The translations under genes were made by a program, and so were the position numbers. This document shows, piece after piece, positions 25,914-38,782 of a DNA stretch of 64,000 nucleotides. This stretch comes from Quillaja saponaria (Eukaryota > Streptophyta > Magnoliopsida > Fabales > Quillajaceae). Within the stretch, counting starts at the first letter, position 1. Each line of letters starts with the position of its first letter. The stretch is taken from assembly GCA_029379385.1 (NCBI GenBank), contig CM055612.1:16430001-16494000 (forward strand). Reading direction: 5' to 3'. Under the pieces are notes generated by a model. The model saw only the letters and a program-made list of their open reading frames with translations. It did no database searches and was not told the DNA's origin.

Positions 25914-28343
25914 CTAGGAATAAATATATACCACTACTTTATGAAGTCAATTGTCAACCTAATCTTTTATTTCCATTTTGTTTTTCCTTCATTATCCTTT
26001 TGATTTAAGTTTTCTATAAGCTTCCACCGCCTCTTATTTTCTCCTTTCCATTCTACCGAGCCTCCTCCATCCAAGTGCTGCTTTGAGTCCTCCATTTCTG
26101 TCATACCTTAGCTCTATCTAGAAACCTAGTTTTCTTTCTTATTCTCTTGTTTTATCTTGCTTGCTTGCCTATTACCTCAAGTAGGTCGAATACCTTTACC
26201 AATGCCAGTAACAGAGGCATGCGTTGCTTTGTTTTGGGCATGCAGTTAGGAGCTGTTGCTGTCCAGCAATGGCAACAAGAGCTTCCTCCTTCCAAACAGT
26301 AGATCAGTCACTCATTTGCAGTTCCTTTCAAGTGTAAATCATCTTGTTGTGCCTTGTTTCAAGCTTGTGGCACCTATGCTCTATTTCAGCCCTCTTGTGG
26401 CTGTTTAGGTGAGGTTATTTCATGTTTTTTTATAGTGGTTCAGAGGGATTTTGCAAGTTGCCATGGTTGGCAGCAAAGGGTTTTCTTTGCTTCCCTTCAA
26501 CCTTGTTTCTAGCTCTTTAGTTTTAACATTAGCTCTTTGACATGTTGGTAGTTGAGGAATTAAGATTAGAACTCAAGAAAAAATGGTGAATAACATATAG
26601 TTGGAATAAAGAGTAAAAGTGGAAATTAAATGGTTTAGGGAAAGAAAAAGTTGAATTAGGTAGTATTAATATTAGATATGTATATAGGTTAAACTTTGGG
26701 GTTAATTGCTAATCAAGTATTCTTTTGGAATACAAATTCCTTTGCCTATAAGTTTAACTAAAAGTGTGAGATTGATGATTAGAATGATGAATTTATAGCT
26801 TGTAGGTGATGTATGTATGTGGTGTTAGGAATGTATGAATTATGTTTAGAGGAAAGTTAAAGAACTAGTTTAATGAATTAATTATAATTCTTTTAAGTCT
26901 TATTAGGAATATGAAATAAATAAGTTAAGAATCAAGTATGTTAATATATATATATATATAAATATAGAAAAATTAAGAAAATATGAATTAAAAGTGAAAT
27001 TGGAATCATGTTAACGATAAAAAGCTTAGTTTAAGCTTTTGATGAAAAGTAAATAACTAGTTAACTTAAAGCAAATATTTGGAAAGATGAATAAAAAGAG
27101 AATTTATGAGCTAGATGGAATTAAGGAGTCGTAAAGATAATTCTGAAATGCTTATCATAAGTAAAATATGAATTTATGATTTTCAGCCTCAGATCATATC
27201 AAGGATACTCCACCTTCACAACCTAAAAGGACCGATAAGTCACCCTTTAAAGCTTAATGAGTGAATTACTTGCATTTTGATTGCCAGATTAATATTTGCA
27301 ATTGTATGTGTATTTGAATACATAAGCTATATGGAAAAATAAGTAATTGCAGTATTTCAGTGATTTATTTGAATTATGTTGTTTGATATTACTTGTGGTT
27401 GATAAGGGCCAACAAAGTAAAATTTTCTGAAAAATATTTTTATTTCGAAAGTGAAATCCAAGTGCACCTAGGATATTCTGATTTGAATATGAAATATTTT
27501 GATTCAAGTAAATATATTTTTTTTAAAAATTGAGTGTTCAGCCCTTGTAGGATGGATTATGTATAAAGAATAATCTATTGTACAGGCGCGTAAATGCGTG
27601 ATGAGAGGGGAGGGTGATACTGTTGTAGGGGACTTAGTTATTCATTGGCCCTTTGCTTGCTTTGTATGCTTTGATTTTGTTATTTGGAATGATAAACTCC
27701 AGATATTTGAATTTACTTGTATATATATCATGAGACATTTGAATCATGACTTTATTATGATTAGTACATGGGATTAAATAAGGATACGTGCTATTATGTG
27801 TTGATTGATGCTAGTACCCTCAAGGTATGTAATTTTCTCGCTGAGTCCTCGTGACTCACACCTTTCTCTATTTTTATTTTTTTAATATCAGGAAAACACA
27901 ATTCACTGCATTAAGATTAACTAACTGTTGACTTGCCGACATTGTTGCGGCAAGGTATATCTCGAAGTCACATACTTGAAGATGATAGGGTGACACTTGC
28001 AGTCATTTTAGGAGATGTGCATAGTTTCCGACATTGATGTTTTGTTAGGAGCAGAGCTTCTCTGTGTACTTTAATATTGTGGTTTACTGTTGACTTGTAA
28101 CTAGGTTATTTATGTATGTACTACAGCTCATGTTCCACTATACGAGAAACTTGTGCGAATTTTTTTTATAATTATCTTATGTTTAATAACCAATCATTAG
28201 TTTATTTTAATTCAGTAAAGTTTTCCTAATTTAACTATAGTTTATTCAAGAGTTATTTGTATTTAGTAAATGAGAATTTAAGGTTACAGAGGTTTGGTTA
28301 TCTATTCTTTCGGCCAGTCATACTTTTATTTGAGAGTGTGATA
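25838..28343 (+). mobile_element. Fourth copy of the LTR family
   Basis: Shares CAGCCTCAGATCATATCAAG near 27186 (equivalent to 16544), the GGTGATACTGTTGTAGGGGA block near 27613 and a decayed terminus GAGAGTGTGATA at about 28343. The start is not clean; an AT microsatellite (25879-25907) and CTAGGAATAAATATATACCA mark the 5' part. It is probably inserted inside another copy, because LTR-tail sequence resumes directly after it. Confidence 0.6.
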
Positions 28344-28648
28344 AATAGTCTAATTGCTATTGTTTATGATATAGCTAGAGCATAGCTTCCCTGTGTATAT
28401 TGTTGATATTGAGAACTGGTTGTATGCAACTAGATATTCTATGTTTGTATTTTTGGCATGTTCCACTTTACAGGGAATCTCTGCCCAATTTATTTTTTTA
28501 GTTAAATTGCTATATTGTGTTTTCTAACTTTATTTTTAATCTTTAATTTGGTCAAGTGTCATATGTGTTGCTTTGATTTGAAGTCAAGGTTACAAAGTTT
28601 TGGTTCCCCATTGCTCCAGCTAGTCATATCTTTGTGCAAGATTTGACA
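28344..28648 (+). mobile_element. 3' tail of a fifth LTR copy
   Basis: Begins AATAGTCTAATTGCTATTG, equivalent to AATAGTCTAGTTGTTTATT in the solo LTR near 17361. It follows the same order to the end GCAAGATTTGACA at 28648. Directly abutting the end of the previous copy, it looks like the far side of an LTR that was split by a nested insertion. Confidence 0.6.
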
Positions 28649-29239
28649 TAACTATTAGAATTCAAGTGTTAGACTCTCGAATTCTAGATTTACACTATTT
28701 GAAGGTTACGTTCTTAAAACATTCTATACTGAAAAATTTGTTAAACTTTTCACCTCATTTGAGGGGTTTTTCCAAGATCATTTCACCAAATTCACTATCT
28801 TACTATCGTGAGCCCTAAACAAAATGCATTGTTTACCTTTTTTTCTTTTTGGTTGCTTTGTGTTCTATCTTTATTGTTAACCCCTAATGCCAATGGTCAT
28901 GTTAAACCATTTGAAAAATAATAGGCTCGCATTTCTCTTTTACAATGTGTAAGGCTCATTAGTTGTATTTTATCTATTTACTATATATATAATTATAACA
29001 CATAGATTTACTGTCAAAATATAAAACTATACACATGAATATATAGGATTATAACACATCAATACGCTTGACTGTCATTTGTTAGGTTTTTGTTCCATTA
29101 CAACAAACATTATTCATTATTTTCTTTGCACAAGCCTCAAATTAAGGAAGAGAAGGACAATATTCAATTAAGCTAACCATCGAAGTCGTTGGCCCATTTG
29201 GTCTTTATGGCTGCCTTTTCATTTTCTGCCTCACTTACC
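28649..29239. other. Spacer, no gene seen
   Basis: AT-rich sequence between the LTR cluster and the copia-type LTR end. No coding region or transposon end was recognised. Confidence 0.45.
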
Positions 29240-29619
29240 TATATTGTGTTACACGTAATTTCTACAAAACCAGATCTTAAAGACCAGATATGAAGCTTCG
29301 AGGATTATTGAGGAGGAATTGTCATTCTCTCTCTCTTTTCTAATAAGTACCATTTTATTTTAAGAAATGAATTGTAAGAACAAATACTTAAATGAGGGTT
29401 ATTTTGTAATTATCATTAGCTTAGTAGCTAACAAGGTGTCCAGTTTGTTATGCTCTGGCTATCTAGTTGAGCAGGATTCCTACATTGATCTTTTGGTCAA
29501 GAAATGAGACTCCTTCTTCCTCCTTGGTTTCTATATGTTCTTCCTTCTTTTTCTATTTATTTATCTTCTTCTCTGATTGAATTCCTTTCTTATCCTTATA
29601 AACTAAAAAGTAGCTTGCA
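29240..29619 (+). mobile_element. Probable copia-type LTR 3' portion
   Basis: The stretch ends TAGCTTGCA at 29619. It is followed after three bases by TGGTATCAAAGCC (29623-29635), one base from the initiator-Met primer-binding site. Pyrimidine-rich sequence precedes the end (29510-29600), as in copia LTRs. The left limit is approximate, and a matching second LTR was not found in the window. Confidence 0.5.
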
Positions 29620-29622
29620 AAT

Positions 29623-29635
29623 TGGTATCAAAGCC
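29623..29635 (+). promoter_or_regulatory. Primer-binding site-like sequence (initiator-Met tRNA)
   Basis: TGGTATCAAAGCC differs at one base from TGGTATCAGAGCC and lies directly after an LTR-like end. The internal sequence that follows (29640-30143, resuming 30715-31080) is full of stops, and no gag domain could be confirmed. Confidence 0.5.
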
Positions 29636-30143
29636 ATTGATTCTACGAACTAATGTATACTCACAGAGCTTTAAACCTTCTATCAATGGTGAACAGATAT
29701 GCATACAAACAACCATACCAAATGAAATCTTAGTGGATGGATTCAATAACAAACTATAATGGACAATTTGCATTAGTGTAAGGATGATTCTTTGATATGC
29801 ATAATGAATATGCTATAGGAAAAGCTGAAAATCACAATGCATATAAGGTTTTTGATGAAATGTCAGCCAATCTGCAACTACAGTCAATGTAATGAGGGTG
29901 AAGAAAGAGGAACTAAGCAAAAAGCTGCTCGTTACAATTCATTAAGTACTATAGCCTATCACAATAAATGTGTTAAATCAAATATCTTATCCTTATGGAG
30001 TTGTGGAAAAGATTTCAATATTTTAAGATTTTGCTGACCTACATGCTTTCATTGAATACAAATCTTATTGGAGTGCCATTAGAGCTCGGGATTCACTTTA
30101 GTGATTCCATATATATGAGGATTAATGTCAACTGGAAATTCAG

Positions 30144-30706
30144 TAAGGGTGTGCACGGGTCGGTTCGGTCTGGGTAGTAATAAATTTTTGAACCGAATCG
30201 AAATTTTTCGGTAGTAAAATTTATGAACCAAACCAAAAATAGGTATTACCCGAAATTACCCTAACTGAAAAAATATGACTAGTTCGGTTCGGGTATTCGG
30301 TTACCCGAAATTTATTAATATTTTACTAAAATTAATTTAAAAATGATATTTTTTTTGTTTTTGAACCTCATACTCTTTAAATTCATTAGTTATTATAAAA
30401 TAAAAAATACAAAAAACATAATATATTAACATATTCAACACAAATAAAAATACAAAATTATAAATTAATACAACAATATATTAAAAATAACAAAAAAAAT
30501 TAAAAAAAATTATATATTTTGATTTTCGAGTAACGACGGGTACCCATGTGCAGTCTACCTCACTACCCGTAACCGAACCGAAGATAACGGGTATTAAATT
30601 TAACTATCCGAACCGAACCGAATAAGAAAAATACTCAAATTTAACCGAATCGAATTACCAGTTTGGTTCGGGTATTCGGTTATCCCAGGTTCCTTGCACA
30701 ATCCTA
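30144..30706. mobile_element. hAT-like MITE, 563 bp, perfect 8-bp target duplication
   Basis: Left end TAAGGGTGTGCACGG and right end, read inward, TAGGATTGTGCAAGG. Both are followed by GGTTCGG/CCGAACC-type subterminal repeats. AAATTCAG flanks the element on both sides (30136-30143 and 30707-30714), an exact 8-bp duplication as made by hAT transposases. The centre is AT-rich and non-coding. It is inserted in degenerate sequence downstream of the copia-type primer site. Confidence 0.85.
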
Positions 30707-31849
30707 AAATTCAGTGATTTTAACAATGAGCATTCATGGGATTTCACAAATCCCAATTTTCCAATACAAAATCAAGCTAACCATATCTTAGGGAAACTAC
30801 TATTTGATTCATACCAAATGCTTGACGAAATTGTCACTCCAACGAAGAATGCCCGTGACACCAAACCTGACCTAGGTGTAATTTTGGAAACCAAGGGAGT
30901 GATGATGCAAGGAGCCAATGATGATAATGTAAGTATTGGAGTAGGAAAGGATGCCTAAAAAATGAAGAGAAAAAATACGGCCAAAGATCATGGTGTACAT
31001 ACTTAAACAACTTAGCATACAAAAGTTGAATTTGAAGTCAACACTCTTAATGATGATAAAAAGCACAAGACAACTTAAAAGGATTAAGAAAATATGAAAT
31101 CTTATGGTAACATCCTGAATTCTAAAATTTCATATACCTACACCTAGAATTTTTGTCTTTAATACATTGAACTTGGTTAGCATTGCTGAATCTGAAGTCG
31201 TCTCTGGTTTTCGCTATGCGGCCTTTCCCATGTAGCATTCGAAGAAGGATTGGTGAAGAAGAAGAGTCACACGCACCGTTTAACTTATCCAACCTTCTTT
31301 TTTTGTCTACTTTCCTAATCTAATTTTCTAATTGTGGGCTTAACCTAAATGGCCCAACAATTATGTTTAAAAGCTTCTTAGTAACCCAACTAACATTTTA
31401 CCTATTCAAATGGACAAATACACAATGCAGCAAGGAAAACAAAGTCCAATCCACCCACATAAAATTTTATTTAGATTTTCTTTTTCTTCCTTCAATTAGT
31501 AATACAAGTTAAATAAAGGAAGTAATTATTACTTACAAAAATTCAATAACAATAAATATGGATATTAAAAAATTATAATATTTATTTTCCTATAACATAA
31601 GTTAAATATTACTTTTCTAATAACTTAGCAAAGTCTAATATAAAATATATTATATTTTATTAGTAACTTAGTAGAGCAATCCAATTAAATATTTCAAATG
31701 TATCCACGTTCTAAAATAGCAAACCAACTAAGCCTATCCTTAACGAGTCGTGTTTTTAGTATGGTAGCGTTCCTCACTCCCGTTCTCATACCTGTCCTAG
31801 AATGCACTGCGTTTTTGATAACTATCACAAGGACCTTAGAAATGATGAG

Positions 31850-32540
31850 TGTTATAACCCGAAACTTTAACTTGTATTTTTAGAATGTTTGTACGAAAAT
31901 TTTTGTGACTTGGTGACAAAATTTTACACAAACTAAAAACTTATATAATTTTTTTATAAATCTAAAAATAATGTAAGAATTAATTTTTATTATTTAATTG
32001 GTTAACTTGGAGCTTAAATTTATTGGGGTAATTTTTATTAAGTTGTACAACAAGTGTACAAATATTTATATTTATAAATGCAACAAGATTAATTATGCAT
32101 CATGTATTTTTTTTTTTTTTTTTAAGTTAGAAAGTAATTATATAAATAAATATATACCCAACACCACACACATATATATATAGAATTGATATTCACCACA
32201 AATCTAAAATAATGACCTTGATTTTTTTTTTTTTTTTTTTTTTCTTTCTTTTCCTCCTTCTTCGGCCAATATGTTTTTCTTCAAATTCCTGGATTGTTCT
32301 AACTTGTCTCCACTGCCTTTCTAGACTCCTCTCCTCGTTTCCATTCTTCTTACTTTGCCGTGGGATTTCTCTCCTAGCAACCGGCTACTTTGTCTTTCTG
32401 CTACTCTCTCTACCTCTCCCGGTTGCTCGTTGCTTCTAGTGGTGGTGCTATAGTTTGTGCTTTTGTGACTTAAAGTTGGTGCAGAAGTTGAAAAGGGACC
32501 AGCAAGAGGGATGCCGAGCTTCGATTCTCAATTACCCATT
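31850..32540 (+). mobile_element. 5' part of another copy of the 2.9-kb LTR family
   Basis: Begins TGTTATAACCCGAAACTTT, almost identical to the start of the solo LTR at 14832. It continues with CACCACACACATATATATAT and GAATTGATATTCACCAC, matching the 5' part of the other copies. A poly-T tract (32221-32243) follows, then the pyrimidine-rich segment. Family-specific similarity fades near 32540 and no TGTGACA terminus was found. Open frames here are low-complexity artefacts. Confidence 0.6.
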
Positions 32541-35500
32541 CTCAAAGCAATGTAATATCTTCTTTTCTTTTATGTTCTCCGTGTTTATTTTGTACCTAAC
32601 AAACCTTAACTTGTAATGTTTTTTTAATTAGAATTGCAAAGCATATGAGATGGTTGGGAAAGTTTTTAAAATTTGTCTTGCATAGGGATCAGACTTGTGC
32701 ATATTGGAAATAACTTTTGGTGTGTGAATCTAAAGGATATATTATTTTTTATTTTTTTAAATATGGTAATCACTCTGGAATGGGTTTTCATGGTTAGTTT
32801 GGAGAGGATTTAGTGTACTGGTTGACAAGGAACCCAGATGTCACATCTTCTAGCATTTCCAGGTGAGGACTTTGTCTTATAATATGAAGTATCTGAAGGT
32901 AATGTTTCATTGTTTACTGTTTTTGTGTAATGGTATGGGACTTCGAAGTTGGAAACGGGAAACTGGAAGTTGTCTTTTATCTGATTTAGCATGAAGGTTA
33001 TTGGTGGATCAAGCAGTTAGCATAAATTGTATTCTCTTCAAAGTTCTTGAATTTTTGTTTATTTATTTACTGAAGTAAAAATCTTTTTGAAAAGATCTGA
33101 GAGGTGCAGGCCTAATACTTGATAAATATGTACCTTCCAAAGTAGCTTTCTGTTGTAGAGAAGTTGCTTTATAGTTAATTTATTTTATTTTATACAGACT
33201 GAAAGAAGATTTTAGTAGTTTAGCATGTGACAATTTCTAAGACTGATTTTACAAAAAGTTTCCAAGAAAGCTAGCTAACTTTATAAAATTAATGTTTAAC
33301 TTGCAATTTCTCTTCTTTTATGGCTAGATTTTATTTTAACCTATAATGAAATTGGGTTTTCAAATTTCTAATTTTTTTTTTCCATCCCTTAATTTCTTTA
33401 ACTTAGTATTCCTTTTTAAGGTTTTTGATTTTTTGACTTTTGAACTTTCTTTTTTGGCTACATTATAAAAGGTGCAGTTGAACAATTGATGATTGTGAAG
33501 CTTGATGATAGGATAAAAGAACTTATAATATCTTTTAGTAGACCCCATATAAAATCTTACAATTATAATTTTATCTCCTAAGTTCATTATTCAAAAAGAA
33601 AAATAGTAAATAAATAATTTGAAGTACAACAAATCTATCAAAATAGAATTCACATAACAAAAAAAATATAAAATAAAATAATGAAGATAAAATAATAATA
33701 TTGTTAACAATATTATAATTTTTTTTTTTAAAAGTAAATTGTGCATGGCCTAAACACATTTGGTATGTTAAAGAAGTTGTTCAGTCATGAGACATAGATA
33801 GAACTACAAACAGTTTCATTCATGAAAATGGCTATAGTGACAAGTGATTTCTTCACATACATGCTGTTTGATTATATTAAAAATGACAAAAAAGAACATT
33901 ATATTCAAATTATGCTCTAAAGGCTCTACATAACTGAAATTATCATTAAACTGTCAATAACTTTTACTTTTCTCTAAAAAAAAATAAATAAATAAATAAA
34001 AAATCACTAAGTCCTATCATAATTTCTCAACACTAATAAGTCCTAGCTAATTCTAATTTTTTTTTTCTTCAAATGAGTCGTAAATCTAATTTTTCCTATA
34101 TTAATATCCATTATTTACTATTTTCTTATACAATAACCACTAATAATTTATGGAATAAAATATATTAATTACTATAATAGTATTTATAAGAATTTTCCAA
34201 TTTCTCAATGTCAATTTTTTTCATGTCGTTTTGTTCATGGATAACTTTCATAATCTCCGTAATGTTACATTCAAATGCTAAAACTGATTAAAGAATAAAT
34301 AAATAAATAATATAAAATTTTATAATATAGCAGCATAAGGAGAATAAAAGTAGTGTCCAGTTTCGTTATTCCTCCAATCACATGAATAAAACATAAAAGA
34401 TCACATTATAAATCTATACTATAAGCGTGGAAGTGGTGAAATCTTTTGATTTTCTTGAATACTTTTTATAAAATTTTAATTTTCACAGTTATCCATAAGT
34501 TATTACCTTTAACTCTCTACAATAATTATATTTTATGTGAATATTATTTTGATTATATCATTAGAGTATTAGTATAATTAAAATCCTAACATACAGTTGT
34601 TATAATATGCTCAAACTGCTATATTATTTGCATTTCATATTAAATTTTGTGATGTTCTTTTTCATTTCTGTGTGAAGCTTTAATATCATATTGTGAAAAC
34701 ATAAATACACTATTAGAATTCGATATTTGGAAATAATATATATGTGTGTGTTAGTATTATCTTCATTTATAAGAAGAATGCACATATAAGAAGAATGTTT
34801 CCAATAACGCCTATTTTAATTTATGAATATTTTGGTTTTGGCTGATGCCAACATCATTTAATTTGCAGGTTTATATATTTTGACTTCACGCACTAAAATG
34901 GTATTATACGTTGGTCATCTACCTAGCTAGAAAGTAAACATGTACCATAAAGAAGAGGAATATTGAGGTAATTTTATTTTTTTCTAATTTTTAAAGCTTT
35001 TTTAGTTTTATAATTATATATTCAGGATTATTTTCATACATGGTACATTCAGTCTTTTAAATATTTGGTATATTGTGTACTATGTTACTTTACAAGGAAA
35101 GATTAATTTCACCTAATTAGTAGCCTTCAATAAGTTTTAGTTCAAGTTTTTTTTTTTTTTTTTTTCAATCCATTTATATAAAGCTCAAGTATATATGGTT
35201 ATTTTTAATTTATTTAGATCAATTGTAATGTTATAGTATGAAACCAAATAGATCGATAATTCTTTACATAAAAATTATAAGCATGTAGATATCTCGATAA
35301 CTTGGACAAAAATCTATATTAGATTCCTCTATTAGTTAAATTCTTCATTTATGTATTGCTTTTCCTTAAGGTCAAGTTGGAGATCTCATGAAAAAAAATA
35401 ATCTGCATTATTTAAAACAATCAAGTGATTTGCTACTTAGGCATAAGAACATCATATAAGTTCCAAGTTCTTGAATCTAAGTTTAGCGATGTAATGGTTC

Positions 35501-36057
35501 AAATTGTGTTCATGATCTCTTGCTTGCATATATAGAAAACGAGTGTCCCATGAACCTTTACTAAAATTTTATAAATAGAAAATTTGTAATTTTTATTACG
35601 GTAATTAACCATGACTATATTTATTATACCTTTAAAAATATCTTTAGGACACCCATTAGTAAAACCCTATAAATAATGGTTTTATTCATTCATTACTATT
35701 GATATTGTACATTTATTCATTGGTTATTGAAAATTTATTTTAATAAATATTATAAGAAAAAAAATTTATTTATTATTGAATTATTTTTGTATACACGACT
35801 CAGGTCGTGACACGAAAACTAGTCAGGTTAAAATAAACGAGACATGAATCCTTAAAATCTAATACAACCAAGTAGCCAAAATGGAAAGAAAGCAACCTGC
35901 TAATGAAACAAGATTGTAAAGACAACAAAGTTAACTTATCCCTTTTTTTTTCTTTTTTCTTTTTCCAATTAACATGAACTATACAATAATTTAATTAAAC
36001 CATAGAAAATTAAAAATTATAGCATACAATATAGAAAAGTGTAAGTATAAGGGAGAT
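32541..36057. other. AT-rich intergenic region, no gene seen
   Basis: Repeated A/T homopolymers (for example 33721-33731 and 35149-35165) with stop-dense frames on both strands. No domain, LTR or inverted-repeat element was recognised. Confidence 0.55.
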
Positions 36058-36060
36058 TAA

Positions 36061-36493
36061 GGCTTGGTTTGGTAATGCTCTTTTGGAGGATGTTTATGTT
36101 TATGAAAAGCATAAGTCAATTTTTTTATATTTCGTATAAAACAAAAATAGGGTACTTCTGCTTTGGGCTTTTAAAACTTGATTTCTGCTTTAGAAAGTTT
36201 AAAAGACTAATATAACCTCAATTTTTAATGAAAATTTGTATTTATCCTTTTATTAATTAATGTAATAGTTAATTATCTCTCTTTTCATTATCAATATCTA
36301 TTAGAGTCAATTTAAATCTATGGATCAGCTTTACAATGAATTTACTAAATACTAATTTGTGGCTTTTACTTATTAAGAGTAGCTTTTGCATTATTTTACC
36401 AAACACTACTATTGTAACATTTTAAAAATAGCTCTAAGAGAGTCATGAAAGCATAACACCTCTCAAAAAATCACAGTATTACCAAACCAAGCC
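36061..36493. mobile_element. PIF/Harbinger-like MITE
   Basis: The left end GGCTTGGTTTGGTAATGCT and the right end read inward (GGCTTGGTTTGGTAATACT) match at 18 of 19 bases. The 433-bp element is flanked by TAA on both sides (36058-36060 and 36494-36496). Non-coding. Near-identical ends suggest moderate age. Confidence 0.82.
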
Positions 36494-37401
36494 TAAGAGA
36501 ATTTTACATTTAGTAGACTCTCACAATTCTATTGCTGCTTCAAATCCAAAGCAAAACAAAGTTCAATAGACGTCTTGTCTCTGTTGCAAGTCTTAATAGA
36601 GAATCCATCTCTTTTCTTTTTTATTTTCCCTACTTTTATTTGTTGATTTCATCATACCTTCATCCTCCAGTAATTTGAGAGTTATTAATGAAGTTACTTT
36701 TTCAATTCTAGGCTCAAAAATTTGCCTCCCGATTTTTATTTTTTTTGGTTGACTTTTATACCAAGTGTCTTAAATAAAAAATTAATTTTTCAGACTCTAT
36801 TTATATATTTTATATAAAACTATATTGTTCAATTCTTTGACAACATGAAATAAAAAAACCAAAAGCTCTACCCTACCATAAGTAATGAAACTTCTACTTT
36901 ACTAGTATATATTTTATAAACTTGTAACAAATTTAAACATTCCAAAGAAACTTTTTCAAAAAATTATTAACTAGTATTTATTAGGAGTCTTTTTAATTAG
37001 TTCAAATAATTTTGCTAACAATTTGTATTAAAAACTTTAAAGTGATTTTTTTTAATTGAAACATAGTAGTTATTACAATGAATCGTTTTTTAAAAAAAAT
37101 TCTTTTTCTCATTACATTAAATTAAGAAAAAAAAAAAAAAACTCCGTCACAATAAGCCGTCTTTTTGGATGCAAACTGCCAGAAATAGGAATGCAAGTGA
37201 GAATGGGTGGTTAGTTTTTCATGAGTGGATTTTTTTTTTTCTTTCAAATTTTATTTATTTATTTATTTTAGTTGAAATTTTTATTCTAATTCAATATATA
37301 TTATATAGTAGGAAATCATAAAGATCTCACCCATTTATAGTAGTATAGATAAAACTAGATTTGGAGATAAAATATTTTTATTTAAGTTTTTTATGATATG
37401 A

Positions 37402-37694
37402 CACTGTGAGAATAAACATTATCAACAACAGCGTATGTTATCGTTGATAGTAAGAACGTTGTCGTTGATTACTATTAGTGACATGAGCGACATGGCAAAG
37501 TCATAGATAAGTGGCTACTCTCCAATTTTTACAATTTTACACATTGATCCTGATTGTTCATCAACTTTATAGTTTTACACACTGATTCTCAATTTTTCTA
37601 ATTTACTAGTCTAAACACTTAAACGCACATAAAATGCACCACATAAATCTGAGACAATGCTTTGTTGTCGCTAATAATGGCTTTTCTTGTAGTG
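37402..37694. mobile_element. CACTA-like MITE, 293 bp
   Basis: The right end TTTTCTTGTAGTG is the complement of CACTACAAGAAAA, the standard CACTA-transposon terminus. The left end is a decayed CACTGTGAGAATAAAC. Subterminal sequence includes TGTTGTCGCTAATAATGG on the right against ACGTTGTCGTTGATTACTAT on the left. The flanking trinucleotides are TGA and TAA, an imperfect 3-bp duplication. Confidence 0.65.
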
Positions 37695-37832
37695 TAATGC
37701 TTAAGAAATAATATCTATATTTTAATATCAATGTATATATTTATAGAAGTAAGTTTGATGCTAAGAAGGGTATGGGAAAAAGAGATGAAAAATATAAAAA
37801 CTGAGGGAGCGAGAGAAAAAAAAGGTTGGAAT

Positions 37833-38714
37833 TGTTAGGAATTGGTTATGCAAGGTACATTGGATTATAAAATTTAAATCATACAAGACTATGACATAAT
37901 CAAATCCCTATAATCAACTATATTGTTTATGGACCAAGTAGATCTATTAATTAATAAATAGGATTTATCTCTTGAAGAGATTAGGACAATTTTTTTCCAA
38001 ACCACTTAATTCAAAGAGTTGCATAGGATATCCAACTTTCAAGTGTATCCCCACAAGTGAAATCGATTAAGAGCTCCCTTATATGAGATGAGAAATTTTT
38101 TTGAAAACTTTCTTGTATGTGTTAATATACAATGGAACAGAAGCCAATATAAGGGTAACACGTGGCAAGGGTGAATCAAAAGTCTAAACATACAGAATAT
38201 ATCTAACCATCGGGAGTAAAGAAGAAGAAATACATGACCGTTTGGAATAAATTATCAGGAGAGTAACCAGTCAGAATAACTAAGGAACACATTGTGTCAT
38301 CCTATTAACATGGCCACACTATATATAGCAACTCAGAAATTTGAGGTAGACATGAACAACTTTATTCACATATTTTATACAATTCCTAAAAGAGCTCTGA
38401 CTTTATTATCGGAAGGTTCATGGGGAAAATCCTTATCCTTTGATACTATTTTGTCTTTATAGGAATCACCAAGGTAATTCCAGCTCAAACCACATCATCT
38501 CGACATCTCCACCATCTCGCCACCTTCATCATCTCTTCATCTTGCCGCCCCTTCATCATCTCGCCACGTCCATCAATTCTTCAACCTGCAAAACCCGTCA
38601 TCTTCCTAGTTCACTCACCTGATTCTATCACCCCACAATTAGATAAACCAATTCAATTGTAGGAGATCCCAATTCCTACCTCAAACCCTAGATCCACTAT
38701 ATATAGATCTAACA
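37833..38714 (+). mobile_element. 5' LTR of a Tat-lineage Ty3/Gypsy element
   Basis: Starts TGTTAGGAATTGG and ends ATCTAACA, giving inverted TGTTAG...CTAACA termini. The primer-binding region follows directly. A TATATATA box lies at about 38320 within CCACACTATATATAGCAACT. The 3' part is rich in CATCAT/CCACC and ends in CCTAGATCCACTATATATAG. The downstream partner LTR was not found because the element is truncated near 43542. The start is inferred only from the TG...CA geometry. Confidence 0.6.
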
Positions 38715-38733
38715 TTGGCTCCGTCTGTGAAAA
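38715..38733 (+). promoter_or_regulatory. Primer-binding region of the Tat-lineage element
   Basis: TTGGCTCCGTCTGTGAAAA corresponds to the TTGGCGCCGTCTGTGGGAA motif that follows the 5' LTR in Tat-type Gypsy elements, with the central CpG lost. Confidence 0.65.
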
Positions 38734-38782
38734 ACACCATATTAAAACCCACATCTAATAATACCTAAATACCTAACGTATC

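Noticed and set aside
32212..32439. Plus-strand frame beginning with a run of Phe
   Set aside because: It is a translated poly-T tract and pyrimidine-rich part of an LTR copy; the hydrophobic look is compositional.
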